In this document: positions 9,749 to 18,002 of the stretch, piece after piece
Layout: each line of letters begins with the position of its first letter
How positions within the stretch are numbered: the first letter of the stretch is position 1
Assembly (NCBI RefSeq): GCF_037126175.1
Contig: NZ_CP146986.1
Location: 558,001 to 622,000 of the forward strand
Direction of reading: 5' to 3'
DNA length: 64,000 nucleotides
DNA from: Pseudomonas sp. RSB 5.4
GTDB taxonomy: Bacteria > Pseudomonadota > Gammaproteobacteria > Pseudomonadales > Pseudomonadaceae
Notes under the pieces: model-generated
Told to the model about the DNA's origin: nothing
The model's database searches: none
The model's input: only the letters and a program-made list of their open reading frames with translations
Program-made: the position numbers and the translations under genes

Positions 9749-9763
9749 GGCCACACATAACCC

Positions 9764-9852
9764 TGTGGGAGCGGGCTTGCTCGCGAAGGCGTCGTGTCAG
9801 TCAACACGTCTTTTTCTGATACACCTCCTTCGCGAGCAAGCCCGCTCCCACA
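9764..9852. repeat. REP doublet, family I, arms inward
   Basis: TGTGGGAGCGGGCTTGCTCG...GAA followed ~40 bp later by the inverted copy ending CCCACAGG. It lies between the glutathione transferase gene and hemB. Confidence 0.9.
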
Positions 9853-9991
9853 GGAATAGTGATGACGCCCGCAGATTATTGCGTCCTCGGTAATGCACTC
9901 TTGATTGATCCAGGTTTGTACCTGCGCCCACCGAAGGCATAAGCTTCGCCCCCTACGACTTTCGTCTCATCTGCCGTTTTCAGGAAGATCC

Positions 9992-10966
9992 ATGTCCAGC
10001 CAGTTCCCCGAAGCACGTCCCCGCCGTCTGCGCCGCAATGCGAGCCTGCGCAGTCTGTTCCAGGAAACCGAGTTCAGCCTGAATGATCTGGTGCTGCCGA
10101 TTTTCGTCGAAGAAGAGATCGATGACTTCGTGCCGATCAAGAGCATGCCGGGGGTGATGCGCATTCCCGAGCGCAAGCTGGCCAGCGAAATCGAGCGCTA
10201 TGCCCGTGCCGGCATCAAGTCGGTGATGACCTTTGGCGTATCCCATCATCTGGACGCCAACGGCAGCGACACCTGGCGCGAAAACGGCCTGGTTTCGCGC
10301 ATGTCGCGGATTGCCAAGGACGCGGTGCCGGAAATGATCGTGATGTCCGACACCTGCTTCTGCGAATACACCGATCACGGCCACTGCGGTGTGATGCACA
10401 ACCACGAAGTCGACAACGACCAGACCCTGATCAACCTTGGTAAACAGGCGGTGGCCGCGGCGCGTGCCGGCGCTGACGTGATTGCCCCGTCGGCGGCGAT
10501 GGACGGTCAGGTGCGGGCGATTCGCCGCGCGCTGGATGACGCAGGTTTCACCCAGATTCCGATCATGGCTTATTCGACCAAATTCGCCTCGGCGCTGTAC
10601 GGCCCGTTCCGCGAGGCCGGTGGCAGTGCGCTGAAGGGCGACCGCAAAAGCTATCAGATGAACCCGATGAACCGCCGCGAAGCCCTGCGTGAATCGCTGC
10701 TCGACGAGCAGGAAGGCGCCGATGCGCTGATGGTCAAACCGGCCGGCGCGTACCTCGACATCATCCGCGACATTCGTGAAGCCTCGAACCTGCCGCTGTC
10801 GGCGTATCAGGTCAGCGGCGAGTACGCGATGATCAAGTTCGGCGCGCAGGCCGGTGCGATCGACGAGGACCGTGTGGTGCGTGAAAGCCTGGGCGCGATC
10901 AAGCGCGCGGGTGCGGATCTGATCTTCACCTACTTTGCGATGGATCTGGCATTGGCCGGGATCTGA
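9992..10966 (+). CDS. hemB: Delta-aminolevulinic acid dehydratase (porphobilinogen synthase), zinc type
   Basis: A protein of 324 residues. It joins two 5-aminolevulinate molecules to porphobilinogen for haem, sirohaem and cobalamin. The two active-site lysines are Lys197 (AYSTKFAS) and Lys249 (LMVKPA). The three zinc-ligand cysteines are present at 122, 124 and 132 in [16 protein letters not shown], as in E. coli HemB. This is the zinc-dependent form, unlike the well-studied magnesium-type P. aeruginosa HemB, which has no such cysteines, so the strain may carry a second hemB elsewhere. AGGAAG lies just before the ATG at 9992. Monocistronic between two REP doublets. Confidence 0.95.
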   Translation: MSSQFPEARPRRLRRNASLRSLFQETEFSLNDLVLPIFVEEEIDDFVPIKSMPGVMRIPERKLASEIERYARAGIKSVMTFGVSHHLDANGSDTWRENGLVSRMSRIAKDAVPEMIVMSDTCFCEYTDHGHCGVMHNHEVDNDQTLINLGKQAVAAARAGADVIAPSAAMDGQVRAIRRALDDAGFTQIPIMAYSTKFASALYGPFREAGGSALKGDRKSYQMNPMNRREALRESLLDEQEGADALMVKPAGAYLDIIRDIREASNLPLSAYQVSGEYAMIKFGAQAGAIDEDRVVRESLGAIKRAGADLIFTYFAMDLALAGI

Positions 10967-10985
10967 CAGACACCACAGAACCCCT

Positions 10986-11075
10986 TGTGGGAGCGGGCTT
11001 GCTCGCGAAGGCGGTGTATCAGCAACGAATGGGTTGACTGACCCGCCGCCTTCGCGAGCAAGCCCGCTCCCACAG
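10986..11075. repeat. REP doublet, family I, arms inward
   Basis: TGTGGGAGCGGGCTTGCTCG... with the inverted copy at 11051-11075, between convergent hemB and the FAD monooxygenase gene. It could serve as a bidirectional 3' end structure. Confidence 0.9.
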
Positions 11076-11090
11076 TGGGGTTGTGCTGTG

Positions 11091-12626
11091 TCAGGGGCAG
11101 GCGAAGAACGCCCTTATTCCGTGATCCCTGAAATACCGCTCGATCACTTTCGGATCCGCACTGTTATCGGCAATCGCCACATAGGTATCCGGGCGCAGCA
11201 GATAAAACCCGTTACGCGCCAACCCCGCCGTATCAAACGCCGGCCGCCAGTCGAACACGTGCAGCGGCAGGTTGTGTTCATTGCACCAGGCGATCATCTC
11301 GTCGCTGGTGTCGCCGTACACATGCACCTGCCAGCACGGCTGCCGCAGCGGTTCGTAATTATCCCCCTCACCATCATGCGCCCACGGCAAGCGGTCGCCA
11401 CCGTGGACGTGGCCGGCCGTGCCCTGGCTCAGCGGCATGCCGCGGTAGTTGAGGGTGACTTGCGAGACGGTGCGGAAGAGGAACTCGCGGCTGGCCTCGA
11501 ATGAGGCCATTTTCGGGATCAGAAACGGTGCCAGGCGCGTGCGCAGCAGATCGGCGATGCGCCCCTCGGCGGTGACGAAACTGAACACTTTGTCGGTGGT
11601 CGATACGAGTCGCCGGGCGAAGGCGATGCGTTCGGTTTCGTACGTGTCGAGCAGCTTCGCCGTGGCGCTGCCGTTGAGCACGGCGGCGAGTTTCCACGCC
11701 AGATTGATCGCATCGCCAATGCCGGTGTTCATGCCCTGACCGCCCGCCGGGCTGTGCACGTGCGCGGCGTCGCCGAGGAGAAACGCCCGACCGCTGCGAA
11801 AGTGCTCGGCCACGCGGTGATGCACGCGGTAGGTCGAGAACCAGTTTACGTCTTCGATGTGCACTTTCAGGTGTTCGATGGCGCGGCTGCTGACATCGGA
11901 GAATTCCAGGCTTTCGGCGCGATCCGCGCGCACGTCACGCACCGTGCCGATCAGGCGGGCACGGCCTTCGCCGGCCAGTGGAAACACGGCGAGGAAGTCC
12001 GCTTCATCCAGATCCAGGTGCAGCTCACCGTTCATCGCCGGGCCGCTGGCCTTGACGTCGGCGACGTAGAAAATCTGCTGATAGGTACCGCCGGGGAAAC
12101 CGGTGTCGAGGGTTTTGCGCACCACTGAGCGGGCGCCATCACATCCCGCCAGATAGCAGGTCTGGCAGATTTCCTGTTCGCCATCGGGCAGGCGCAAATG
12201 CGCGGTGAGGCCGTCGCCGGTCTCTTCGAAACTTTCCAGGGTGGTGTCGCGTTCGACGGTGACGCCGTAATCTTCGAGACGCTCGATCAGCAGCCGTTCG
12301 TGTTGATCCTGCGGGAAGATTTCGACGAATGCGTAGGGCGTCAGGCCTTCGCCGATGCGGTTCAGCGGCAATTGCGCGACCGGTTTGCCGTTGACCCAGA
12401 AATTTGCTGCCGCCACCCGATGGCCGTTGCGCACCACGGTGTCGGCCAGATCCAGTTGCCGGTACAACTCCAGCGTGCGCGCCTGCACCGCCAGCGCTCG
12501 TGACGTACTGCCGGGGGCGGAGGCCTTGTCGATGATGCGCACGCGCACACCGAGTTTGCTCAGCCACAGGGCCAGCACCAGACCGGTGGGGCCGGCGCCG
12601 ATGATCAGAACGTCACTGCGGTTCAT
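11091..12626 (-). CDS. FAD-dependent aromatic-ring type monooxygenase
   Basis: A protein of 511 residues in the PheA/TfdB/MhpA (PF01494) flavoprotein family. The FAD-binding GAGPTG is at residues 10-15, the DG motif at 161-167 (GCDGARS), and the GD motif with ribityl contact at 285-292 (GDAAHVHSP). The C-terminal ~140 residues look like the thioredoxin-like domain of phenol hydroxylase relatives. Such enzymes hydroxylate phenolic or related aromatic substrates with NAD(P)H and oxygen. No ring-cleavage genes lie nearby, so the substrate cannot be deduced. It is a single gene that ends at a REP doublet. Confidence 0.85.
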   Translation of the reverse strand: MNRSDVLIIGAGPTGLVLALWLSKLGVRVRIIDKASAPGSTSRALAVQARTLELYRQLDLADTVVRNGHRVAAANFWVNGKPVAQLPLNRIGEGLTPYAFVEIFPQDQHERLLIERLEDYGVTVERDTTLESFEETGDGLTAHLRLPDGEQEICQTCYLAGCDGARSVVRKTLDTGFPGGTYQQIFYVADVKASGPAMNGELHLDLDEADFLAVFPLAGEGRARLIGTVRDVRADRAESLEFSDVSSRAIEHLKVHIEDVNWFSTYRVHHRVAEHFRSGRAFLLGDAAHVHSPAGGQGMNTGIGDAINLAWKLAAVLNGSATAKLLDTYETERIAFARRLVSTTDKVFSFVTAEGRIADLLRTRLAPFLIPKMASFEASREFLFRTVSQVTLNYRGMPLSQGTAGHVHGGDRLPWAHDGEGDNYEPLRQPCWQVHVYGDTSDEMIAWCNEHNLPLHVFDWRPAFDTAGLARNGFYLLRPDTYVAIADNSADPKVIERYFRDHGIRAFFACP

Positions 12627-12692
12627 GGGCCTGTCCTCCGTTGGCTGTGCAGCAAGTATGGATCAGATGGAAAGGGTAGCCAGTGCCGGCCT

Positions 12693-12758
12693 CTTCGCGA
12701 GCAAGCCCGCTCCCACAGTCGAACGCATTCCAAGGTGGGAGCGGGCTTGCTCGCGAAG
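12693..12758. repeat. REP doublet, family I, arms outward, short spacer
   Basis: TTCGCGAGCAAGCCCGCTCCCAC and the inverted copy only ~15 bp later, between the FAD monooxygenase promoter and the TonB receptor terminator. Confidence 0.9.
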
Positions 12759-12777
12759 GGGGCTTATGACCCGGCGC

Positions 12778-12819
12778 AAAAAAAGGCCCCGCAACGGCAA
12801 AGCTGCGGGGGCCCTTGTT
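12778..12819 (-). terminator. Rho-independent terminator of the TonB-dependent receptor gene
   Basis: Read on the minus strand, a GC-rich stem (GGCCCCCGCAGCTTTGCCG TTGCGGGGCC) is followed by TTTTTTT, 16 bp after the receptor stop codon. Confidence 0.85.
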
Positions 12820-12834
12820 ACGAAGGGATGACGT

Positions 12835-15039
12835 TTAGAAGTCGATGGTGCCCGACAACTTCGCCACGCGCGGCTCACCCTGGGTCAGATAGCCGCCCTG
12901 CGCCGATTCCCAGTATTTCTTGTTGGCCAGGTTTTCGACGCCCAGACGCAGGGTCACGTCTTTCTGCGAGACCTTGAACGCGTAACGCGCACCCGCGTCG
13001 AAGCGGTTCCAGGTCGGCAGACTAAGGTTGTTGGCTGCGTCGGCATATTGGCCGCCGGTGCGCAGCATCCGCGCATTCAGCGCCACGCCTTGCAGGCCCG
13101 GTACATCCCAATCGGCGCCGGCGTTGAACTGGAAGCTCGGCACGCCAATGGCACGGTTACCGTCGTTGGCGCCGTTCTGGGTGTTCTTCAGTTCGGTGTG
13201 CATCACGGTCACGCCGCTGAGCAGGCGCAGGCCGCTGATCGGCTCGCCGAAGACGTTCATTTCCACGCCTTTGTTGATCTGCTCGCCTTCACGCACGTAG
13301 GTGCAAGTGGTGGCACTGTTGATTTCACAGTAACCATCGCTTGGCTGCTCGATGCGATACACGCCCAGGCTCGCACCGTAAGTGCCCATGTCGACTTTGA
13401 CTCCGGCCTCGGTCTGCTTGGAGCGTGCCGGCGCGTAGACTTCGTTGCCGTTGGTTACCTGGAAGCCACCGGTGCTGGCCGGCGAGGTCGGGCCCTGGGC
13501 CAGACCTTCGATGTGGTTGGCGTAGAACGACACGTGCTCCCACGGCTTGAACACGATGCCGTAGACCGGCGTGGTGATCGATTCGTCGTAGCTCGACTTG
13601 CGGCTGCCGCTGCCGTAACTGGCGTAGTTGTAGCCCTGCACCACCAGTTGCTGGCGACGCAGGCCGGCGGTGATCAACAGGCGATCATCGAAGAAACCGA
13701 GGGTGTCGGAGAGCGCGAGGCTGCGGTTGAAGGTCTTGCCGACAATGCCCGGATCGCTGACGTCGCCGCCGGAAAAGTTGCCGACCGGCGACGGGGTTTC
13801 CACCGGGTGGTAGATGTTGTTGGCGTACTTGGTCAGGTCGAAATCATAGGCGCTGCGCTGCTCGGCCCACAGACCGCTGAGGCCGAAGTTGAGCTTGTGG
13901 CTGACAGCACCGGTGTTGAACTTGCCGTTCAGGCCGGCCATCAGGCTGGTGTTGTCTTCATCGTGAGGGATGAACGAGCCGGTGGTGAACGAGGCGCCGT
14001 TGTTGCCCACCAGCGTGGTCGAATTGTAGCGCCCGACTTCGCGGGTGTGCTTGGCGCCGCCGGCGACGTATGCGGTCCAGTTGTCGTTCAGGTCGTATTC
14101 GGCGCGGAGCATGCCGAAGGTGTCTTCGATGTCGGTGTAACCCCACTTCGGCGCGTAATTGGTGTCGGCCGACGGCGCGTCCGGAATGTGCGTGGCGGTG
14201 CCGAGGTTGACCGAGTTGCGCCCACCGTTGACGCGTTCCTTCTGATAGGCGAAGTCGCCGGAAATACGCAGCGCGTCACCGCGATAATCAAGGCCGATGC
14301 TGAACAGTTTCGAGCGCTGGTTTTCGTGGTCGATGCCGGTATCACCTTCGCGCTGGGACAGGTTGATCCGGGCGCCGAAGCGATTGTCTTCGCCGAAACG
14401 CTGGCCGATGTCGAAGTGCTGACCGATGCGGCCTTCGCTGTTGATGTCGGTGGTGTAGCGGCGCAGCGGCTCGTCGCCGGCGCGCTTGGGTTGCAGATTG
14501 ACGCCACCGCCGATACCGGAACCGGTCGGAGTCACGCCGTTGATGAAGGCGTTCGGGCCTTTGAACACTTCCACGCGCTCCAGGGCGTCGGTGGAAATGA
14601 TCTGCCGCGGCAGCACGCCGTACAGGCCGTTATAGGAAATGTCATCACCGTTCAGCGGCAGGCCGCGGATCATGAACAGCTGCGCCTGGTTGGAGAAACC
14701 CGAGGCCTGACGTACCGAAGAATCGTTGAGCAGCACGTCGGCGACGTCTTCGGCCTGCTGGTCCTGAATCAGCTGTTCGGTGTAGGACGCAGCGCTGAAC
14801 GGCACGTCCATCATGTCCTGATTGCCCAGCACGCCGAGCTGACCGCCACGGGCGACCTGACCGCCGGAATAAACCGGGGGCAGGGCGCTGGGCGTCGGCG
14901 CCTGGGCATTGATGTTGACGTTGTCGAGCACCAACGCCTTGCTGTTGTCATCGGCCGCGTAGGCAGTGACCGTCAGGGAGCACAGTAAAGCGAGAAGCGT
15001 TGGGCGAAAAGGAACACCGGGTCGAGCAGGAGTGGACAT
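12835..15039 (-). CDS. TonB-dependent siderophore-type outer-membrane receptor
   Basis: A protein of 734 residues. A signal peptide (residues ~1-28, ending LTVTAYA) precedes the plug domain (~60-170: TEQLIQDQQAEDVADVLLNDSSVR; QLFMIRGLPLNGDDISYNGLYGV; ALERVEVFKGPNAFINGV). A 22-strand barrel ends in a terminal Phe (KLSGTIDF). This is the FhuA/FpvA-like layout for ferric siderophores. There is no N-terminal signalling extension, so it is not a FecA/FpvA-type sigma-regulating receptor. The start at 15039 was chosen for its signal peptide; the frame runs on upstream without one. No siderophore genes or Fur-like site clear enough to call are next to it, so the ligand is unknown. Confidence 0.88.
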   Translation of the reverse strand: MSTPARPGVPFRPTLLALLCSLTVTAYAADDNSKALVLDNVNINAQAPTPSALPPVYSGGQVARGGQLGVLGNQDMMDVPFSAASYTEQLIQDQQAEDVADVLLNDSSVRQASGFSNQAQLFMIRGLPLNGDDISYNGLYGVLPRQIISTDALERVEVFKGPNAFINGVTPTGSGIGGGVNLQPKRAGDEPLRRYTTDINSEGRIGQHFDIGQRFGEDNRFGARINLSQREGDTGIDHENQRSKLFSIGLDYRGDALRISGDFAYQKERVNGGRNSVNLGTATHIPDAPSADTNYAPKWGYTDIEDTFGMLRAEYDLNDNWTAYVAGGAKHTREVGRYNSTTLVGNNGASFTTGSFIPHDEDNTSLMAGLNGKFNTGAVSHKLNFGLSGLWAEQRSAYDFDLTKYANNIYHPVETPSPVGNFSGGDVSDPGIVGKTFNRSLALSDTLGFFDDRLLITAGLRRQQLVVQGYNYASYGSGSRKSSYDESITTPVYGIVFKPWEHVSFYANHIEGLAQGPTSPASTGGFQVTNGNEVYAPARSKQTEAGVKVDMGTYGASLGVYRIEQPSDGYCEINSATTCTYVREGEQINKGVEMNVFGEPISGLRLLSGVTVMHTELKNTQNGANDGNRAIGVPSFQFNAGADWDVPGLQGVALNARMLRTGGQYADAANNLSLPTWNRFDAGARYAFKVSQKDVTLRLGVENLANKKYWESAQGGYLTQGEPRVAKLSGTIDF

Positions 15040-15192
15040 GTTTCGTACCTGGCGGCGCGCCGCCGATGAGAAAATTTGAACGGCGCGGGGAACTCCTTGC
15101 GCAAATGCGACTCCAGGCGCAAATGATAGGAGTTCGCAGTAACGTTTTGCAAACGGTTTATCTTGCTGAAATTCCAGACCTGAATGGAAACC

Positions 15193-15222
15193 TGTGGTGA
15201 GGGGATAAATCCCCTCACCACA
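15193..15222. repeat. REP-like palindrome, family III (single)
   Basis: TGTGGTGAGGGGAT and its inverted copy, 14 bp each, around AA. It lies between the divergent TonB receptor and DUF1615 genes, in their shared promoter region. Confidence 0.85.
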
Positions 15223-15297
15223 AAGGTCACTGATCCTAGCCTGCGTCACACTTTTGATCGTATGGTGAACCCGCCTCAATGCACGCCAAGGAGCGCC

Positions 15298-16386
15298 ATG
15301 CACACCCCTCGATTACTGATCACCCTTGCCGCGCTGTTGGTGCTCGCCGGTTGCGCCGGCCAGCGCAGCCAGGCGCCGGCGCCGCGTGCGCCCGCCGAAG
15401 TGAAGGCCGAAATCGTGCGGCTGATGCCGGCGAAAGTGCCCGACCGCCAGGGCTGGGCCACCGACATCTACGCCGCGTTCGCCGCCCAGCACATCAGCCC
15501 GACCACGCAAAATCTGTGCTCGGTGCTGGCCGTGGCCGAGCAGGAGTCGACTTTTCAGGTCGACCCGACTGTGCCGGGCCTGGGCAAGATCGCCCGCGAC
15601 GAAATCGATCGCCGTGCCGGCAAGGCTCACATCCCCGGAATGCTGGTCAGCGCCGCACTGGCCGTGCGTTCGCCCACCGGCAAAACCTATAGCGAACGCC
15701 TCAACGCGGCACGCAGCGAGAAGGAGCTGAGCGCAATCTTCGACGACTTCATCGGCATGGTGCCGATGGGCCGCACCTTGTTCGGCGGCTTCAACCCGGT
15801 ACACACCGCCGGGCCAATGCAGGTCAGCGTCGAATTCGCCGAGCAACATGCCAAGGATTATCCGTACCCGGTAAGCGGCACGATTCGCCACGAAGTGTTC
15901 ACCCGCCGTGGCGGCATGTACTTCGGCATCGCCCATTTGCTCGGCTATCCGGTGAGTTATCGCGAGCCGCTGTACCGCTTTGCCGACTTCAACGCTGGTT
16001 GGTACGCCAGCCGCAATGCCGCGTTCCAGAACGCCGTCAGCCGAGCCTCGGGCATCCCGCTGGCGCTGGATGGCGATGTGATCCGCTACGACTCGATCAT
16101 GCCCGGTAGCACCGAGCTGGCGGTGCGCACCCTCGGCAAGTCGCTGGGCATGCGCAACCCGACCATTCGCGATCAACTGGAGAAGGGCAAGACTCTGGAG
16201 TTTGAAGACACCAAGCTTTATCAACGAGTGTTCGAACTGGCCGAGAAGGCCGAAGGCAAGACTTTGCCGCGCGCGGTGTTGCCGGGGATCGTGCTGCAGA
16301 GCCCGAAAATCACCCGCAAATTGACCACGGCATGGTTCGCCAAACGGGTGGACGAGCGCTACAAACGCTGCATGGCCAAGGGGTGA
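15298..16386 (+). CDS. DUF1615 lipoprotein
   Basis: A protein of 362 residues. A lipoprotein signal peptide ends in LLVLAGC with the acylated Cys19. The body matches DUF1615: an N-terminal segment with LCSVLAVAEQESTFQVDP, which resembles the catalytic Glu region of lysozyme-like transglycosylases, then GFNPVHTAGPMQVSVEFA and a long helical C-terminus. A role at the cell wall is therefore possible but unproven. AAGGAG lies six bases before the ATG at 15298. It is followed 70 bp later by a glutathione transferase gene and may be cotranscribed with it. Confidence 0.85.
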   Translation: MHTPRLLITLAALLVLAGCAGQRSQAPAPRAPAEVKAEIVRLMPAKVPDRQGWATDIYAAFAAQHISPTTQNLCSVLAVAEQESTFQVDPTVPGLGKIARDEIDRRAGKAHIPGMLVSAALAVRSPTGKTYSERLNAARSEKELSAIFDDFIGMVPMGRTLFGGFNPVHTAGPMQVSVEFAEQHAKDYPYPVSGTIRHEVFTRRGGMYFGIAHLLGYPVSYREPLYRFADFNAGWYASRNAAFQNAVSRASGIPLALDGDVIRYDSIMPGSTELAVRTLGKSLGMRNPTIRDQLEKGKTLEFEDTKLYQRVFELAEKAEGKTLPRAVLPGIVLQSPKITRKLTTAWFAKRVDERYKRCMAKG

Positions 16387-16456
16387 TCCTGCCGTTGGCG
16401 GCGAAGCAGCTACAGTTGACCCTGGAGATCGTGCAAACAAGTGAAAGGGGGGCGTC

Positions 16457-17080
16457 ATGTATCAACTCTACGGGCACAGAAATTCAGGCGCCGCCGCCAT
16501 CGAGGCGGCGCTGGAGTTGTGCCAGATCGCTTATCGCTTCATCGATATCGAAGCCTCGAGCGAAGCCGCCGAGGCGCTGGCGCAGCTCAATCCATTGAAG
16601 CAGGTACCGACCCTGCAATTGCCCGATGGCAGTGCGATCACCGAGAGTGTGGCGATTCTGATTCATCTGGGCCTGAGTTTTCCCGAGTCCGGTCTGTTGC
16701 CGGCCAAGGCGGCGGATCGCGACCAGGCGATTCGCGGCATGGTCTACATCGCCAGCAATTGCTACGCGGCCATCGGCGTCATCGATTACCCCGAGCGCTG
16801 GCTGGTGATGCCGGACGAAGCTTCGCGGCAGAACCTGATGGCCGGCGCCCGCGAGCGTTTGCACTGGAGTTGGGAGGTGTTCGCCGACCAGTTTTCCGCC
16901 GAGCTGTATCTGGACGACGAAAAACCGGGAGCACTGGACGTGCTCGCGGCGGTGGTGACGCGTTGGGCGGGGAGTCGCGAGCATCTGCGCCAGACGCGGC
17001 CGGGGTTTCATGCGTGGTTGCAGCGCATTGACCGGCATCCGGTGCTGGCACCGGTCTTCGCCCGGCATTGGCCGTCCTGA
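16457..17080 (+). CDS. Glutathione S-transferase family protein
   Basis: A protein of 207 residues. The N-terminal thioredoxin fold starts YQLYGHRNSGAAAIEAALELC, with a Ser where the activating residue is expected. The cis-Pro segment is NPLKQVPTLQLPDGSAITESVAILIHL, with the Glu-Ser that binds the glutathione glutamyl group. The C-terminal helical domain (residues ~85-207) is more diverged, and LDVLAAVVTRW replaces the usual capping motif. A strong AAAGGGGGG ribosome site precedes the ATG. Substrate unknown; family call firm. Confidence 0.85.
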   Translation: MYQLYGHRNSGAAAIEAALELCQIAYRFIDIEASSEAAEALAQLNPLKQVPTLQLPDGSAITESVAILIHLGLSFPESGLLPAKAADRDQAIRGMVYIASNCYAAIGVIDYPERWLVMPDEASRQNLMAGARERLHWSWEVFADQFSAELYLDDEKPGALDVLAAVVTRWAGSREHLRQTRPGFHAWLQRIDRHPVLAPVFARHWPS

Positions 17081-17113
17081 ACACCCCATAAACCAAAATG
17101 TAGGAGTGAACTC

Positions 17114-17208
17114 TGTGGTGAGGGGATTTATCCCCGATGGACTGCGAAGCGGTCCCGGCTTTTCTGGGGGGGCTTCGCGCCCCATCGGGGATAAATCCCC
17201 TCGCCACA
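17114..17208. repeat. REP-like doublet, family III
   Basis: TGTGGTGAGGGGATTTATCC... and the inverted ...GGGATAAATCCCCTCGCCACA, with a GC-rich spacer. It lies between convergent genes. Confidence 0.88.
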
Positions 17209-17235
17209 GGGCTCACTCCTGTAAGTGGGAAGGGT

Positions 17236-17676
17236 TTATTCCCCGCGAATGTACTGCTCCAGCTGTTTGATCAGCTCCGCCTGTTCGGCAATCGCTTCCT
17301 TGACCAGGTCGCCGATCGACAACAGGCCGATCAGCTTGCCGTTCTCCACCACCGGCAAGTGGCGCAGGCGTTTGTCGGACATGATGCTCAGGCAGGTGTC
17401 GACGGTCTGGTGGGTGTCCACGGTGATCACCGGCGAAACCATGATGTCGCGCACCGGTGTGCCCACCGACGAACGCCCGTGCAGCACCAGTTTGCGCGCG
17501 TAGTCACGCTCACTGATGATGCCGACCACCTTGTCGTCTTCTACCACCAGCAAGGCCCCGACGTTCTTTTCGGCCATCTTCATCAGCGCTTCGAGCACCA
17601 TGTGATCGGGTTTGATCTGGTGCACTTCCTGATTTTTCTGATCTTTGAGCTTGAGCAGTTGGGCGACGGTCTTCAT
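17236..17676 (-). CDS. CBS-domain protein
   Basis: A soluble protein of 146 residues made almost wholly of two CBS motifs (residues ~12-65, with VGALLVVEDDKVVGIISERDY, and ~78-130, with LRHLPVVENGKLIGLLSIGDL), followed by a charged C-terminal helix. Stand-alone CBS pairs bind adenine nucleotides and act as energy or redox sensors that regulate partner enzymes. No fused effector domain is present and no neighbour suggests a partner. It is a single gene transcribed towards a REP doublet. Confidence 0.88.
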   Translation of the reverse strand: MKTVAQLLKLKDQKNQEVHQIKPDHMVLEALMKMAEKNVGALLVVEDDKVVGIISERDYARKLVLHGRSSVGTPVRDIMVSPVITVDTHQTVDTCLSIMSDKRLRHLPVVENGKLIGLLSIGDLVKEAIAEQAELIKQLEQYIRGE

Positions 17677-17804
17677 GGCGGTTACTCAGGTGTTGTCGTT
17701 GTTCTCCAAGCATCGTAGACGCTGGCGCGCAGAGCAAGGTGGCAAAGCGGCAGATAGCACGCAAAAAACGTCATTTGCCGGTTTTTCCGGCTTCGCTCTA
17801 ACCC

Positions 17805-17937
17805 TGTGGCGAGGGAGCTTGCTCCCGCTGGACTGCGTAGCAGGCCCAAACCCTGAGAATCCGGTTTGCCTGATGCACCGCATTGCCTGGTTTTACGACT
17901 GCTGCGCAGCCGAGCGGGAGCAAGCTCCCTCACCACA
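17805..17937. repeat. REP-like doublet, family IV
   Basis: TGTGGCGAGGGAGCTTGCTC... and an inverted copy, with inner arms CTGCGTAGCAG / CTGCTGCGCAG. It fills most of the gap (17677-18002) between the CBS gene and polB. No gene is seen in this gap. Confidence 0.85.
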
Positions 17938-18002
17938 GGGAATGGGGTTATCGCTTGAAGGGCAGCGTAGAATGCCCCTCTGATTCAATTCCTGAGGTTG
18001 CA

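Noticed and set aside
13048..14988. A 646-codon open frame opposite the TonB-dependent receptor
   Set aside because: It is the antisense shadow of the receptor gene in G+C-rich DNA; it lacks a ribosome site and reads as low-complexity Val/Ala/Gly/Asp without any domain.
15040..15190. Fur box upstream of the TonB-dependent receptor
   Set aside because: AAATGATAGGAG is only a partial match to the 19-bp consensus; not enough to call by eye.
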